From Bacteroidales bacterium (GTDB lineage Bacteria; Bacteroidota; Bacteroidia; Bacteroidales; FEN-979): a stretch of 61,378 nucleotides of DNA. The translations under genes were made by a program, and so were the position numbers. Shown piece by piece: positions 35,001 to 43,970 of this stretch (position 1 is its first letter; every line of letters begins with the position of its first letter). The stretch spans positions 1 through 61,378 of the forward strand of contig JACZJJ010000099.1 of NCBI GenBank assembly GCA_014860625.1, given 5' to 3'. The notes below the pieces were generated by a model. It saw only the letters and a program-made list of their open reading frames with translations. It was not told the origin of the DNA and did no database searches.

Positions 35001-37720
35001 CCCATGGCACCTCCTTTCGTGACCCCAGATACCTGATCCTGATTATATTTATTGGGATATCTGCGATTGTCTCACTCGGGGGATACGTTTATTATGAATA
35101 TCGAAAAGAGTTACTTCGCGAGGAGAAACTGAATGACCTCAAAGCCATTGCGGACCTGAAGGAAAACATGATTCTGCAATGGAAAGAGGAACGGATGGCC
35201 GATGCAAGCATTGTGACGGATAATCCGTTCATCAGAAAGAACCTGATACGCGTTTTTCCTGAAATCAATCCGTCATTCCTCCCGATTTTCAAAGGATACC
35301 TGATTGAAACACAACATGACTTTGGTTATTCTGAGATTTTTGTGGTCTCAATTGAAGGGAAAATCCTATTTTCAACCAATCCGGATGAGCAATTACCAGA
35401 CCCTGTCATCCATAAATACCTGGATATTGTCAGACACGACACAACCATCAGTTTTAGTGGATTCGAGTTGGATCATAATCACATTCCCTATCTCAACCTG
35501 CTGGTCCCTTTCTTCCATGACGATGACTGTCTTGGATTTATTGCGCTTCGAATTGACCCGCAACAGTACTTATTTCCTTTGATTCAAACCTGGCCTACTC
35601 CCAGCAAATCATCCGAAACACTGATTTGCTCTGTAATAGAAGATACTGTGGTGTTTATCAACGAACTCAGGCAGTTGCCTCAATCCGCATTCAAACTAAA
35701 GATCCCCCTTACACAAAAAAAGGTGGCTGCCGTAATGGCCGTTGACGGGGTACGGGGGTTTGTTGAAGCATACGATTACATGGACAATGCGATCATCGCT
35801 TATCTCAAAAAAATCCCGGGAACAGAGTGGTATATGATTGCTAAAACGGATCAGGATGAACTTTTTGAGCCAATGCAGCGTGAAACAATCCTGATTTCGA
35901 TCATTATAATCCTGTTTTTGTTATTTATCGGGATCACGTCATACATGGTCCTCCGAAATTACATGGACTCTTTCTTCATCAAAAAGGTTCACGATGAACT
36001 TGGACTAAAGTCGACAACAGACATCTCAGACAGAAAACGGTATGAGCACCAGATCCAGAAACTAAACAGGTTGTATTCCACCCTCTTCAACATTAACCAA
36101 ATCATTTACCGGGTAAAAGATAAGCACAATATGATGCAGGGGTTGTGCGACATACTTATTGAGAAAGGCGGCTATCGGATGGTGTCTGTGGAGGAGTTTT
36201 CTGAAGGGAAACGGAATATTATCTCCAGTGCCGGTCATATTGAAGGGTACTTTGACAACTCCCCCCTCGTAAATGACGATACGCTCAACAGCATCGGACC
36301 TGCAGGAGTGGCATTTAAAACCCAAAAATCAATTGTATGCCAGGATATTGATACAGATCCCTTGATGGCTCCGTGGAGGGATGAGTCTCTTCACAGAGGC
36401 TACCGGTCATCGGCAGCATTTCCAATCATCGCCAGGGAGAATGTTATTTCAGTACTCAATATTTATTCAGCGACTATAGATTGGTTTGATACCGAAGAGA
36501 TCTTCCTGCTCGACCAACTTTCGCACGATATCGGATATGCACTCGGCGTTCTTGTCATAGAAGAAGAGAGCAAAGAGGTTCGCCAGGAATTGGAAACCGC
36601 AGAAAAGAAGTTTTCCCAGGTTTTCGTGTCCATGAATGACGGAATTGCAATACACGAGCTTGTTTTTAATGAAATACATGAACCGGTTGATTACCGAATC
36701 CTGGATGTAAACCCCATGTTCGAGAAGATCACATCCATTTCATCAGAAGCGGCCATAGGAGCTCTATGCAGTGTATTGTACCAGGTTTCACCTCCTCCTT
36801 TTTTTGAACAATACAAGGAGGTTGCTTTAACCGGAGAATCTGCTACGTTTGAGACATTCTTTGAGCCCATGGGTAAATATTTCAGGATTTCTGTTTTTTC
36901 ACAGGACAAGAATGGGTTCACAACAGTATTCCAGAACATTACGGAACAGATTGAAGCGAGAGAGTATTTAAAAAGGATGAATACCGAATTGGAAAAAAGA
37001 GTGCTGGAACGAACCACTTTGCTTGAAACAGCAAACAGGGAACTTGAATCGTTTGCCTATTCGGTTTCACATGACCTTAAAACTCCACTGAGGTCAATCA
37101 GCGGGTTCTCCACCATCCTGAAAGACAAATACAGCAAAGCTTTGGATGAAGAAGGGAACCACTTCCTCACAAATATCATTCAGGCAGGAAAGAACATGAA
37201 TCAACTCATCGAAGACCTACTTCGATATTCCCGGCTCGGTCAGGCAAAACAGGAACTCACATCCGTTGATTTACGAAACTTTTTTAAGTCGTGCTTATCG
37301 GAGATTCAACCTCTTATCGAATCAACGAACGCAAAGATTGTTCTGCCCACACAAACCCTGTTTGTCAAAGGAAATATATTAATGTTAAACCAGATCTTTA
37401 CAAACCTGATTGTAAACGGATTACATTACCAACCGACGGATCATAAACCAGAAATCGATATTTCATGGAGTGAGCAGGGATCCCATGTTATTGTTTCTGT
37501 CAAAGACAATGGGATCGGTATTGACAAGAGATTTTTCAAAAAAATATTTCAGATGTTCCAACGCCTTCATCGCGAAGATCAGTATCAGGGAACAGGAATT
37601 GGTTTAGCCATTGTAAAAAAAGCAGCAGAAATACTTGATGGTGAAGTTTGGGTATCAGATTCTGAAAAGGGATCGGGTACCACCTTTTGTGTAAAACTTA
37701 TCAAATCCGATATGCTATGA
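34997..37720 (+). CDS. membrane-bound sensor histidine kinase (periplasmic sensor, GAF, PAS, bacteriophytochrome-type kinase)
   Basis: 907 residues. Membrane helices near 12-32 and 300-320 enclose a periplasmic sensor of about 265 residues, probably a double-Cache fold by size and position. A GAF domain (about 370-520), a PAS domain (about 535-660) and a coiled coil lead to SHDLKTPLRSISGFS with His692 and an ATPase domain with YQGTGIGLAIVKKA. This kinase type commonly pairs with Rcp1-like regulators, and exactly such a gene overlaps its stop by four bases. The signal is unknown. Confidence 0.88.
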   Translation: MTHGTSFRDPRYLILIIFIGISAIVSLGGYVYYEYRKELLREEKLNDLKAIADLKENMILQWKEERMADASIVTDNPFIRKNLIRVFPEINPSFLPIFKGYLIETQHDFGYSEIFVVSIEGKILFSTNPDEQLPDPVIHKYLDIVRHDTTISFSGFELDHNHIPYLNLLVPFFHDDDCLGFIALRIDPQQYLFPLIQTWPTPSKSSETLICSVIEDTVVFINELRQLPQSAFKLKIPLTQKKVAAVMAVDGVRGFVEAYDYMDNAIIAYLKKIPGTEWYMIAKTDQDELFEPMQRETILISIIIILFLLFIGITSYMVLRNYMDSFFIKKVHDELGLKSTTDISDRKRYEHQIQKLNRLYSTLFNINQIIYRVKDKHNMMQGLCDILIEKGGYRMVSVEEFSEGKRNIISSAGHIEGYFDNSPLVNDDTLNSIGPAGVAFKTQKSIVCQDIDTDPLMAPWRDESLHRGYRSSAAFPIIARENVISVLNIYSATIDWFDTEEIFLLDQLSHDIGYALGVLVIEEESKEVRQELETAEKKFSQVFVSMNDGIAIHELVFNEIHEPVDYRILDVNPMFEKITSISSEAAIGALCSVLYQVSPPPFFEQYKEVALTGESATFETFFEPMGKYFRISVFSQDKNGFTTVFQNITEQIEAREYLKRMNTELEKRVLERTTLLETANRELESFAYSVSHDLKTPLRSISGFSTILKDKYSKALDEEGNHFLTNIIQAGKNMNQLIEDLLRYSRLGQAKQELTSVDLRNFFKSCLSEIQPLIESTNAKIVLPTQTLFVKGNILMLNQIFTNLIVNGLHYQPTDHKPEIDISWSEQGSHVIVSVKDNGIGIDKRFFKKIFQMFQRLHREDQYQGTGIGLAIVKKAAEILDGEVWVSDSEKGSGTTFCVKLIKSDML

Positions 37721-38163
37721 CAAAACCCGCAACGATCTTGTTGGTAGAAGACCAGCGAATGGATATCGAGCTTACCCTGAATGCATTCAGGGAAGCAAGA
37801 TTGGCAAATAATATCCGTGTTGCCACAACAGGAGAAGAGGCACTGGCCTACGTGTGGGGCGAAGGTGAGTTTTCGGACCGAAAAACTCACCCCCTCCCCG
37901 ACTTAATCCTTCTTGATTTGAAAATGCCTGGGATTGATGGATTCGAGGTTCTGAAACAGCTCAAGGAGGCTGATAAACTAAAACGGATTCCTGTGATCAT
38001 TCTAACCTCCTCCAAGGAGGAGGGGGATCGTGCTGTCTCCTACGACCTGGGGGCAAACAGTTATCTTGTAAAACCGGTTTCGTTTGATGGATTTCTCCAT
38101 ACCGTGAAGGAAATCGGGGAGTACTGGGTGGTTCTTAACGTGAAGCCGCCGATGGAGAAGTAA
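37717..38163 (+). CDS. Rcp1-like single-domain response regulator
   Basis: 148 residues from the ATG at 37717, overlapping the kinase stop (ATGA). The receiver is of the Rcp1 subfamily: LLVEDQRMDIELTLNAFREA, Asp67 in LILLDLKMPGIDGFEVL, then PVIILTSSKEEGD and YLVKPVSF. These proteins act as partners of phytochrome-type kinases and have no DNA-binding domain. The operon therefore has two free receivers and one fused receiver but no visible transcriptional output. Confidence 0.9.
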   Translation: MTKPATILLVEDQRMDIELTLNAFREARLANNIRVATTGEEALAYVWGEGEFSDRKTHPLPDLILLDLKMPGIDGFEVLKQLKEADKLKRIPVIILTSSKEEGDRAVSYDLGANSYLVKPVSFDGFLHTVKEIGEYWVVLNVKPPMEK

Positions 38164-38168
38164 GAGGG

Positions 38169-38519
38169 ATGATGAGAAAAAGGCTTTTGAGTTTTAAATA
38201 TGCTTTGGGGGGAATTTATTTTCTGTTCAAAGATCAGCCGAATGCCTGGATTCATCTGGTTGCTGCGGCCGGAGTAATTGTTGCCGGTTATTTATTCCAT
38301 CTATCAGCCGCAGAATGGATCTTCATCACATTTGCCATCGGATTTGTCTTCTGTGCGGAACTTATCAACTCAGCAATCGAAAGCCTGGTTGATAAGGTTT
38401 CACCGGAGCAGCATCCCATTGCCGGGAAAATTAAAGACCTTGCGGCTGGAGCAGTCCTGGTTGCGGCAATCACCGCCGCTGTGATTGGACTGGCGATTTT
38501 TGTCCCTAAAATGTGGTGA
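38169..38519 (+). CDS. dgkA: diacylglycerol/undecaprenol kinase
   Basis: 116 residues with three membrane helices and the DgkA family signature FCAELINSAIESLVDKVSPEQHPIAGKIKDLAAGAV, which holds the catalytic Glu and the metal-binding Glu. Gram-positive-like members act on undecaprenol and proteobacterial ones on diacylglycerol; the substrate here is not resolved. It starts five bases after the Rcp1-like gene, so it is in the signalling operon. ATG codons are present at 38169 and 38172 and either may be used. Confidence 0.9.
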   Translation: MMRKRLLSFKYALGGIYFLFKDQPNAWIHLVAAAGVIVAGYLFHLSAAEWIFITFAIGFVFCAELINSAIESLVDKVSPEQHPIAGKIKDLAAGAVLVAAITAAVIGLAIFVPKMW

Positions 38520-38576
38520 TGTGGCGAAGCATCCAGAAATATTCGGAAATCTAACATCGCATTAATCGGAGATCAT

Positions 38577-39425
38577 ATGATACTTGTAGCTGATTCGGGT
38601 TCAACGAAGACTTTCTGGGCACTTTTACAAGATGGCATCCAGGAACAAGTTATTCAAACCCAGGGGATGAACCCTTACTTCACTTCTCCTGAGATGATGC
38701 GGGAAATTATTCAGGATGAGCTGATTCTGCACCTGACGGGAGACGAAGTCACACACATCTATTTCTACGGAGCCGGCTGTTCTACTGAGACCAATAACGG
38801 ACTCATCACTCATCAACTACGGCGGGTCTTTCAACATGCACAGATCGAAGTTTTTCATGATATTCTGGGCGCAGCGCGCGCTCTTTTCGGCAAGGAGCAA
38901 GGCATTGCCTGTATCCTCGGAACGGGTTGTAACTCCTGTTTTTATGACGGCTTCGGTGTATTCTCGAATGTCCCTTCCCTGGGTTACCTGTTTGGCGACG
39001 AAGGAGCAGGCTCTTATCTGGGAAAGAAACTGCTTGGCCAATACCTGAAGGAGGAATTGCCGGAACAGCTAAAAGAAGCGTTTGACAACAGGTATCCTTA
39101 CTCACTGGAAGATATCCTGAATGCAATTTATAACAAGCCGTTTCCCAACAGGTTCCTGGCTTCTTTCAGCCTTTTTTTAAAAGACCACATTGCGCATCCC
39201 TACATCCATCAGCTGATCTTTACCTCTTTCGTTGAGTTTATCGATGCCCACATCTCGCGGTATGAAAGCTTTACCTCCTATCCGATAGGGTTTATCGGCT
39301 CTATCGCTTTTTATTTTCAGGATATCTTGCTGGAAGCCTGCGCTTGTAAATCACTTACGGTTTCAAAGATCCTCCAGGCTCCTGTTGAAGGGCTTGTGGA
39401 ATACCATACAGTGATTTACGATTGA
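38577..39425 (+). CDS. BadF/BadG-family N-acetylglucosamine-kinase-like protein
   Basis: 282 residues of the ASKHA fold: phosphate-1 loop VADSGSTKTFWAL, AGCSTETNNGLI, phosphate-2 region CILGTGCNSCFYDG and SLGYLFGDEGAGSYLGKKLL, the last being characteristic of eukaryote-type GlcNAc kinases and their Bacteroidota relatives. It probably phosphorylates an amino sugar released in cell-wall recycling, using ATP. It lies 57 bases after dgkA and ends 25 bases before the convergent miaA. No promoter word is evident in front, so read-through from dgkA is likely. Confidence 0.85.
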   Translation: MILVADSGSTKTFWALLQDGIQEQVIQTQGMNPYFTSPEMMREIIQDELILHLTGDEVTHIYFYGAGCSTETNNGLITHQLRRVFQHAQIEVFHDILGAARALFGKEQGIACILGTGCNSCFYDGFGVFSNVPSLGYLFGDEGAGSYLGKKLLGQYLKEELPEQLKEAFDNRYPYSLEDILNAIYNKPFPNRFLASFSLFLKDHIAHPYIHQLIFTSFVEFIDAHISRYESFTSYPIGFIGSIAFYFQDILLEACACKSLTVSKILQAPVEGLVEYHTVIYD

Positions 39426-39448
39426 TTCGATTTTCGAATATTTCTTGA

Positions 39449-39476
39449 TACTAGATACTAGATGCTAGATGCTTCA
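39449..39476. repeat. heptamer array TACTAGA x2, TGCTAGA, TGCTTCA at the miaA stop
   Basis: Four 7-base units; read on the minus strand they encode the last residues (HLASSI) and the TAG stop of miaA. Confidence 0.75.
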
Positions 39477-40383
39477 TTACATCTCCCTCAATATACTTCA
39501 GAATCGCCTCTAGCTCATCCGGCTCAAACCATCGAATCTCCGGATCCTTTTTGAGCCACGTTAACTGGCGTTTGGCATACCTTCGGGTGTTTGTCTTGAT
39601 CTTCTCAACGGCTTCCTCCAACGAACATTTTCCCTCCAGGAAAGAAAACAGCTCTTTGTACCCTACCGTATTAAGTGCATTCAGCTCTTTGTAGCTTTCC
39701 AAAGATCTGACCTCATCCAGCAGGCCATTCTGCATCATGCTGTCGACCCGATGATTGATACGTTCATAGAGTTTCATCCGATCGGTATTCAGACCAATCC
39801 TGACGGTTCGAAATGGGCGTGGGGCAGCCTGGCCTTTTCGCAGGGATGAGTATGGAAGTCCGGTCGTAAGGCATACTTCAAGGGCCCTCAGCAGCCGTTT
39901 TGGATTCTCCCGGTCGACCGTTCCGAAATAGTGTGGATCGAGTCTTTTTAACTCCGTCTGCAATGCTTCAATCCCTTCGCGAAGTAACCTCTCCTTCAAT
40001 TTAAGTCGCAGTTCCGGATCGGGATCGGGAAGTTCATCAATTCCATGAGTAACTGCATGTATATAGAGGCCCGAACCTCCAACCATTATGGCCTTGCTGT
40101 TCGACCGGAAAAGTTTTTCAGTCAGTCTTAGAACTTCCTTCTCAAACCGAAAGGCATTGTACGGATCCGCAACCGAAAGAAAAGAGATCATATGGTGAGG
40201 AACTTCATTCAGCTCCTTCGGTGAGGGTCTTGCCACTCCTATATTCATCTCTTTGTAAAACTGTCGGGAATCGCAGGAGATGATCTCGGAAGAAAGGATT
40301 TTTGCCAACTCAATGGCCAGACGGGTCTTTCCAACTGCTGTCGGGCCTGTAATTACGATCAGGGAAGGCAATGCATCAGTCAT
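39451..40383 (-). CDS. miaA: tRNA dimethylallyltransferase
   Basis: 310 residues. P-loop ITGPTAVGKTRLAIELA, the substrate-binding SCDSRQFYKEMNIGVA, VGGSGLYIHAVTHGIDELPDPD, and AKRQLTWLKKDPEIRWFE near the end are MiaA landmarks. The enzyme adds the isopentenyl group to A37 of tRNAs reading U-starting codons. It overlaps the ORF-3-like gene by 8 bases, downstream of cca, so three genes form a tRNA-maturation operon. Its last six residues are encoded by repeat units. Confidence 0.95.
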   Translation of the reverse strand: MTDALPSLIVITGPTAVGKTRLAIELAKILSSEIISCDSRQFYKEMNIGVARPSPKELNEVPHHMISFLSVADPYNAFRFEKEVLRLTEKLFRSNSKAIMVGGSGLYIHAVTHGIDELPDPDPELRLKLKERLLREGIEALQTELKRLDPHYFGTVDRENPKRLLRALEVCLTTGLPYSSLRKGQAAPRPFRTVRIGLNTDRMKLYERINHRVDSMMQNGLLDEVRSLESYKELNALNTVGYKELFSFLEGKCSLEEAVEKIKTNTRRYAKRQLTWLKKDPEIRWFEPDELEAILKYIEGDVMKHLASSI

Positions 40384-41212
40384 CGTCTGTATCGTCGTGA
40401 TACTTGGAATATTTTATCTCGATATTCTCAATGTTGTCGTAATCTTCCAGATGATCCATCCCATCGCTGAAGTCCTCTTTGTCATCTTCATCTTCATGAT
40501 CTTCATCACCGAAGATATCATCCGGTTCATCCTGCACAGCCAGCGTTTTTTTATGCAATTTTGGTCCTGGAAGAGGCTCTGGCGCATCCTTCTCCTCGTC
40601 TCCGAGCAGGATATCAACCAGGTTATCCTCAATGGATGCCAATTCCGCCTCATCCTCTTCAATCCCATCCAGTTTCGTCAGTGAATCCAGATCAGGGATC
40701 ACCTTTTTGAGCAGTTCCGTAATCAGTGGTTTTTCCTCCTCAACGACTTCAGCAACTATCGGAGCAAGCTTTTTAGGCAACTCTCCTACCCATTTTACAC
40801 ACTTCGGATAGAGTCCTTCCTCATCGGAATGCATGATCTTAAGGAGTTCAACAAAGAAGGTAAAATACTCACGTCCGTGATATTCGAAGATCATCCTTTG
40901 ATGAGGATCCTCGATATAGTCTTTCAACTTAGCATCCTTCATCAGCTTCGGGACAATTGCAATTGTCATCATCTCATCCATCTCCGGGTCATACCGCCGC
41001 ACCTGCTTTTCTAAACGGTTCAGGCTGATTTCCCGATCCTTTTTATACTTCTTATCTGTCAGATAAAAAGAGGCCTGATCTGCCGGTATCAATTCAGCGG
41101 ACTCCAGAATACACTGATAAAAATCAATAAACTTTTGTCCGGGTTGAATACAGATCTCCCTAACAAACTCTTCATGCTCTTCTGATGTGACTTTAAAGCG
41201 ATAAATTAGCAT
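40376..41212 (-). CDS. pRiA4b ORF-3-like acidic protein of unknown function
   Basis: 278 residues. The N-terminal 190 or so resemble the plasmid pRiA4b ORF-3 family as found in Bacteroidota (IYRFKVTSEEHEEFVREI, then IPADQASFYLTDKKYKKD). The C-terminal 60 residues are extremely acidic (GDEDHEDEDDKEDFSDG) and probably disordered. No catalytic motif is visible. Despite the family name there is no sign of a mobile element. It lies between cca and miaA and overlaps miaA by 8 bases, which suggests a role around tRNA or RNA handling; that is inference. Confidence 0.75.
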   Translation of the reverse strand: MLIYRFKVTSEEHEEFVREICIQPGQKFIDFYQCILESAELIPADQASFYLTDKKYKKDREISLNRLEKQVRRYDPEMDEMMTIAIVPKLMKDAKLKDYIEDPHQRMIFEYHGREYFTFFVELLKIMHSDEEGLYPKCVKWVGELPKKLAPIVAEVVEEEKPLITELLKKVIPDLDSLTKLDGIEEDEAELASIEDNLVDILLGDEEKDAPEPLPGPKLHKKTLAVQDEPDDIFGDEDHEDEDDKEDFSDGMDHLEDYDNIENIEIKYSKYHDDTDDD

Positions 41213-41235
41213 TCGTTATCCCTCCATTTAGTGTT

Positions 41236-41243
41236 CAAATATA
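41236..41243 (-). promoter_or_regulatory. possible internal promoter for the ORF-3-like/miaA pair
   Basis: TATATTTG matches TAnnTTTG on the minus strand, 23 bases before the ATG at 41212, with ATTG 22 bases upstream. Confidence 0.3.
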
Positions 41244-41247
41244 ACGA

Positions 41248-42663
41248 TTATTCAAGTACACGATTCAATCCGGCTTTTTCCCCCTGCCGGATCATAAATT
41301 CACGGGCAGCTTCGAATTCATTGGGAATTTCACCTTCCAGAATGGCTTCCCGGATGGCATCTTTAATGATGCCCACCTCTTTTGAGGGAGAGATGCCAAA
41401 CGTCTTCATGATCAGATCCCCACTGATTGGAGGTTGCCAGTTGCGCAGGCGGTCCTTCTCTTCAATCTCCTTGAGTTTCTGACGTACAATGATAAAATTC
41501 GACAGATATTTTTTAACTTTCTGGGGATTCTTGGAGGTAATATCAGCCTCGCAAAGAGTCATCAGGTCATCCACGTCATCCCCGGCATCAAATAAAAGGC
41601 GCCTGACAGCCGAATCTGTCACAATATCTTCGGCCAGTGCAATCGGCCTCAGATGCAGCAGGACCATCTTCTCCACATATTTCATCTTTTCGTTCATCGG
41701 CAACCGGAGCTTCCGAAAAATCCGCGGGAGCATTTTCGCCCCTTTGTAATCATGAGCATGAAATGTCCAGCCGATTCCAGGAACAAATTTCTTGGTGAGC
41801 GGTTTTGCAATGTCGTGGAGGATAGCGGCCCAACGAAGCCACAGATCATCCGACACTGCAGCTACATTATCGAGGACTGCCAGTGTGTGGAAGAAGTTGT
41901 CTTTATGCCCGCGGCCATCAACGATTTCAGACCCTTTCAGGTCTACCATCTCAGGAAAAATCAGCTGCAGGATTCCGGTCTCTTCCAACAGGATAAATCC
42001 ACGTGAAGGTTTTTCGGAAGAGACAATCATGTTGAGTTCATCCGTGATGCGTTCCGGTGAGACAATCTCCAATCTCGCGGCATTTCTGGCAATCGCTTTG
42101 TAACATTCGGGATCAATAGAAAAATCAAGCTGTGCGGCAAAACGAATCGCACGCATCATGCGGAGGGGGTCATCTGAAAAGGTAATATCCGGATCGAGTG
42201 GAGTCCGGATCAGCTTTCGTTCCAGGTCTTCAATCCCATGAAACGGATCGACGAGGTTGCCGAACGAGTCAGGCCGTAAGTCCAGCGCCATGGCGTTGAT
42301 GGTAAAATCCCTCCGGTTCTGATCATCCTCCAGCGTGCCATCCTCAACAACCGGCTTCCGGGAAGTATTGCGATAGGATTCCTTTCGGGCACCGACGAAC
42401 TCAACCTTCCATCCTTTGTAACTGAGCATCGCCGTGCCGAAGTTCTTAAAAAACTTAACCGGAATATCACCTTTCAGGTGGGATGCCACGGCATGTGCGA
42501 AATCAATTCCGCTTCCAAGCACAACGATATCAATGTCCTGCTTGTGATCACGCTTCAACAAAAGGTCCCTCACAAAACCGCCAATTACGAATGCCGGCTG
42601 ATCAAGATCCTGCGAAACGGTTGAAATCACCTCAAAAACGGGATTGTTCAGATGTGTATTCAT
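41248..42663 (-). CDS. cca: CCA tRNA nucleotidyltransferase with HD domain
   Basis: 471 residues from the ATG at 42663. Class II nucleotidyltransferase head: VIGGFVRDLLL, DIDIVVLGSG (metal-binding Asp pair), RRDFTINAMALDL, DDPLRMMRAIRFAAQL and the ERITDEL signature that contacts the incoming nucleotide. A C-terminal HD domain has ILHDIAKPLTKK. It adds or repairs the CCA end, needed here because tRNA-Gly(CCC) lacks an encoded CCA. First gene of the cca / ORF-3-like / miaA operon, with a -7 element only 7 bases ahead of the ATG. Confidence 0.93.
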   Translation of the reverse strand: MNTHLNNPVFEVISTVSQDLDQPAFVIGGFVRDLLLKRDHKQDIDIVVLGSGIDFAHAVASHLKGDIPVKFFKNFGTAMLSYKGWKVEFVGARKESYRNTSRKPVVEDGTLEDDQNRRDFTINAMALDLRPDSFGNLVDPFHGIEDLERKLIRTPLDPDITFSDDPLRMMRAIRFAAQLDFSIDPECYKAIARNAARLEIVSPERITDELNMIVSSEKPSRGFILLEETGILQLIFPEMVDLKGSEIVDGRGHKDNFFHTLAVLDNVAAVSDDLWLRWAAILHDIAKPLTKKFVPGIGWTFHAHDYKGAKMLPRIFRKLRLPMNEKMKYVEKMVLLHLRPIALAEDIVTDSAVRRLLFDAGDDVDDLMTLCEADITSKNPQKVKKYLSNFIIVRQKLKEIEEKDRLRNWQPPISGDLIMKTFGISPSKEVGIIKDAIREAILEGEIPNEFEAAREFMIRQGEKAGLNRVLE

Positions 42664-42669
42664 GCGCGG

Positions 42670-42677
42670 CAAAGATA
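42670..42677 (-). promoter_or_regulatory. -7 element (TATCTTTG) immediately before cca
   Basis: TATCTTTG ends 6 bases before the cca ATG, implying a leaderless or nearly leaderless transcript. It is divergent from the dehydrogenase promoter. Confidence 0.45.
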
Positions 42678-42702
42678 CAAAATCCGATTTTGATGAAATC
42701 CT

Positions 42703-42733
42703 TTTGTAGTAAAAACTACTCGTTGTATCTTTG
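42703..42733 (+). promoter_or_regulatory. complete Bacteroidota promoter TTTG-N19-TATCTTTG
   Basis: TTTG at 42703-42706 and TATCTTTG at 42726-42733 with exactly 19 bases between them, the optimal housekeeping layout. The start site is expected near 42738, about 35 bases before the dehydrogenase ATG. Confidence 0.75.
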
Positions 42734-42773
42734 CTACCTCATTTGTTAAATCATTCACACAAAAACTGTTTCT

Positions 42774-43970
42774 ATGTCAAAAAGAACGATTGTTGCTATG
42801 CCTGGTGATGGTATCGGGAAAGTTGTCCTTGATGAGGCTATCCGCGTACTGGATGCTGCCGGATTCGATGCTGAATATGTTCACGGAGATATTGGCTGGG
42901 AATTTTGGTGTACAGAAGGGAATCCCCTCCCCGACCGCACGCTACGGCTTCTTGAAGAGCACAAAATTGGCCTGTTCGGTGCGATCACTTCGAAACCAAA
43001 AGACAAAGCTGCTGCCGAGCTTGCTCCCGAGCTTAGGGACAAGGGTTTTGTGTATTACAGTCCCATTGTGAGCATGCGTCAGAGATACGACCTTGATATT
43101 TGTATGAGGCCATGTAAAACATTCAAGGGAAATCCCTTAAACTTCATCCGCCGGGGATTTGGCAACACCATTGAAGAGCCGGAGATCGATACGATGATCT
43201 TTCGTCAGAATACTGAAGGCCTTTACGGTGGCGTTGAGTGGACCAATCCTTCAGACCAGGTTTATGATGCGTTGATGTCACATCCAAAGTTCAAGCAGAA
43301 TTTCGAATGGTGTCCGCGTCCGGAGCTGGCTGTCTCGACCAGGATCTTTACCAAAAAATATACGGAACGAATTGTACGGGCAGCATTTGAATACGCCAAA
43401 TCGCGCGGCTTTGATGCCGTAACCGTTTGTGAAAAGCCCAATGTGATCAGGGAGACCTCCGGAATGATGCTGAAAATAGCGCAGGATCTTGCCAAAGCAG
43501 AATACCCGGGAATCTGGGTCAACAACACCAACATCGATGCCCAGATGATGTGGCTGACGAAGAATCCGGAAACCTACAATGTCATTGTTGCTGGAAACAT
43601 GTTCGGCGACATCGTATCCGACGGATTTGCCGGTCTTGTAGGTGGCCTGGGATTTGCCTGCAGCGCCAACATTGGTCCTGAAATCGCAGTTTTTGAGCCT
43701 ACTCACGGATCAGCACCCAAGTATGCCGACCTGAACCCATCCATCGTAAATCCTATCGCGATGATCCTCTCTGCCTGCATGATGCTCGATCATATTGGCG
43801 AACCGGAGATTTCAAACAAGATCCAGAAGTCGGTAGCTGAAGTCATCCAGGAAGGGAAAGTCAAAACCTATGACATGATGAAACTTCCCGGCAAGCAGGA
43901 TGTAATTGAAAAAGGCGCAGCAACTACGCAACAAATGGCGGACGCTGTGATTGCAAAAATAGTGAAATAG
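42774..43970 (+). CDS. isocitrate/isopropylmalate dehydrogenase family enzyme
   Basis: 398 residues of the beta-decarboxylating dehydrogenase family: MPGDGIGKVVLDEAIRVL, YYSPIVSMRQRYDLDICMRP (substrate arginines), the active-site Tyr region IFRQNTEGLYGGVEW, Lys/Asp sites in NNTNIDAQMM and NVIVAGNMFGDIVSDGFAGL, and the cofactor region FEPTHGSAPKYADLNPSIVNP. By size and sequence it is closer to NAD-type isocitrate dehydrogenases than to LeuB, but homoisocitrate or a related acid remains possible. An aconitase-family gene two genes downstream suggests successive pathway steps. Its TAG stop lies inside the first units of an octamer array. Confidence 0.87.
   Translation: MSKRTIVAMPGDGIGKVVLDEAIRVLDAAGFDAEYVHGDIGWEFWCTEGNPLPDRTLRLLEEHKIGLFGAITSKPKDKAAAELAPELRDKGFVYYSPIVSMRQRYDLDICMRPCKTFKGNPLNFIRRGFGNTIEEPEIDTMIFRQNTEGLYGGVEWTNPSDQVYDALMSHPKFKQNFEWCPRPELAVSTRIFTKKYTERIVRAAFEYAKSRGFDAVTVCEKPNVIRETSGMMLKIAQDLAKAEYPGIWVNNTNIDAQMMWLTKNPETYNVIVAGNMFGDIVSDGFAGLVGGLGFACSANIGPEIAVFEPTHGSAPKYADLNPSIVNPIAMILSACMMLDHIGEPEISNKIQKSVAEVIQEGKVKTYDMMKLPGKQDVIEKGAATTQQMADAVIAKIVK

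Noticed and set aside
40376-41212. Mobile element, because of the pRiA4b ORF-3 name
   Set aside because: No transposase, terminal repeats or integrase nearby, and both neighbours are housekeeping tRNA genes.
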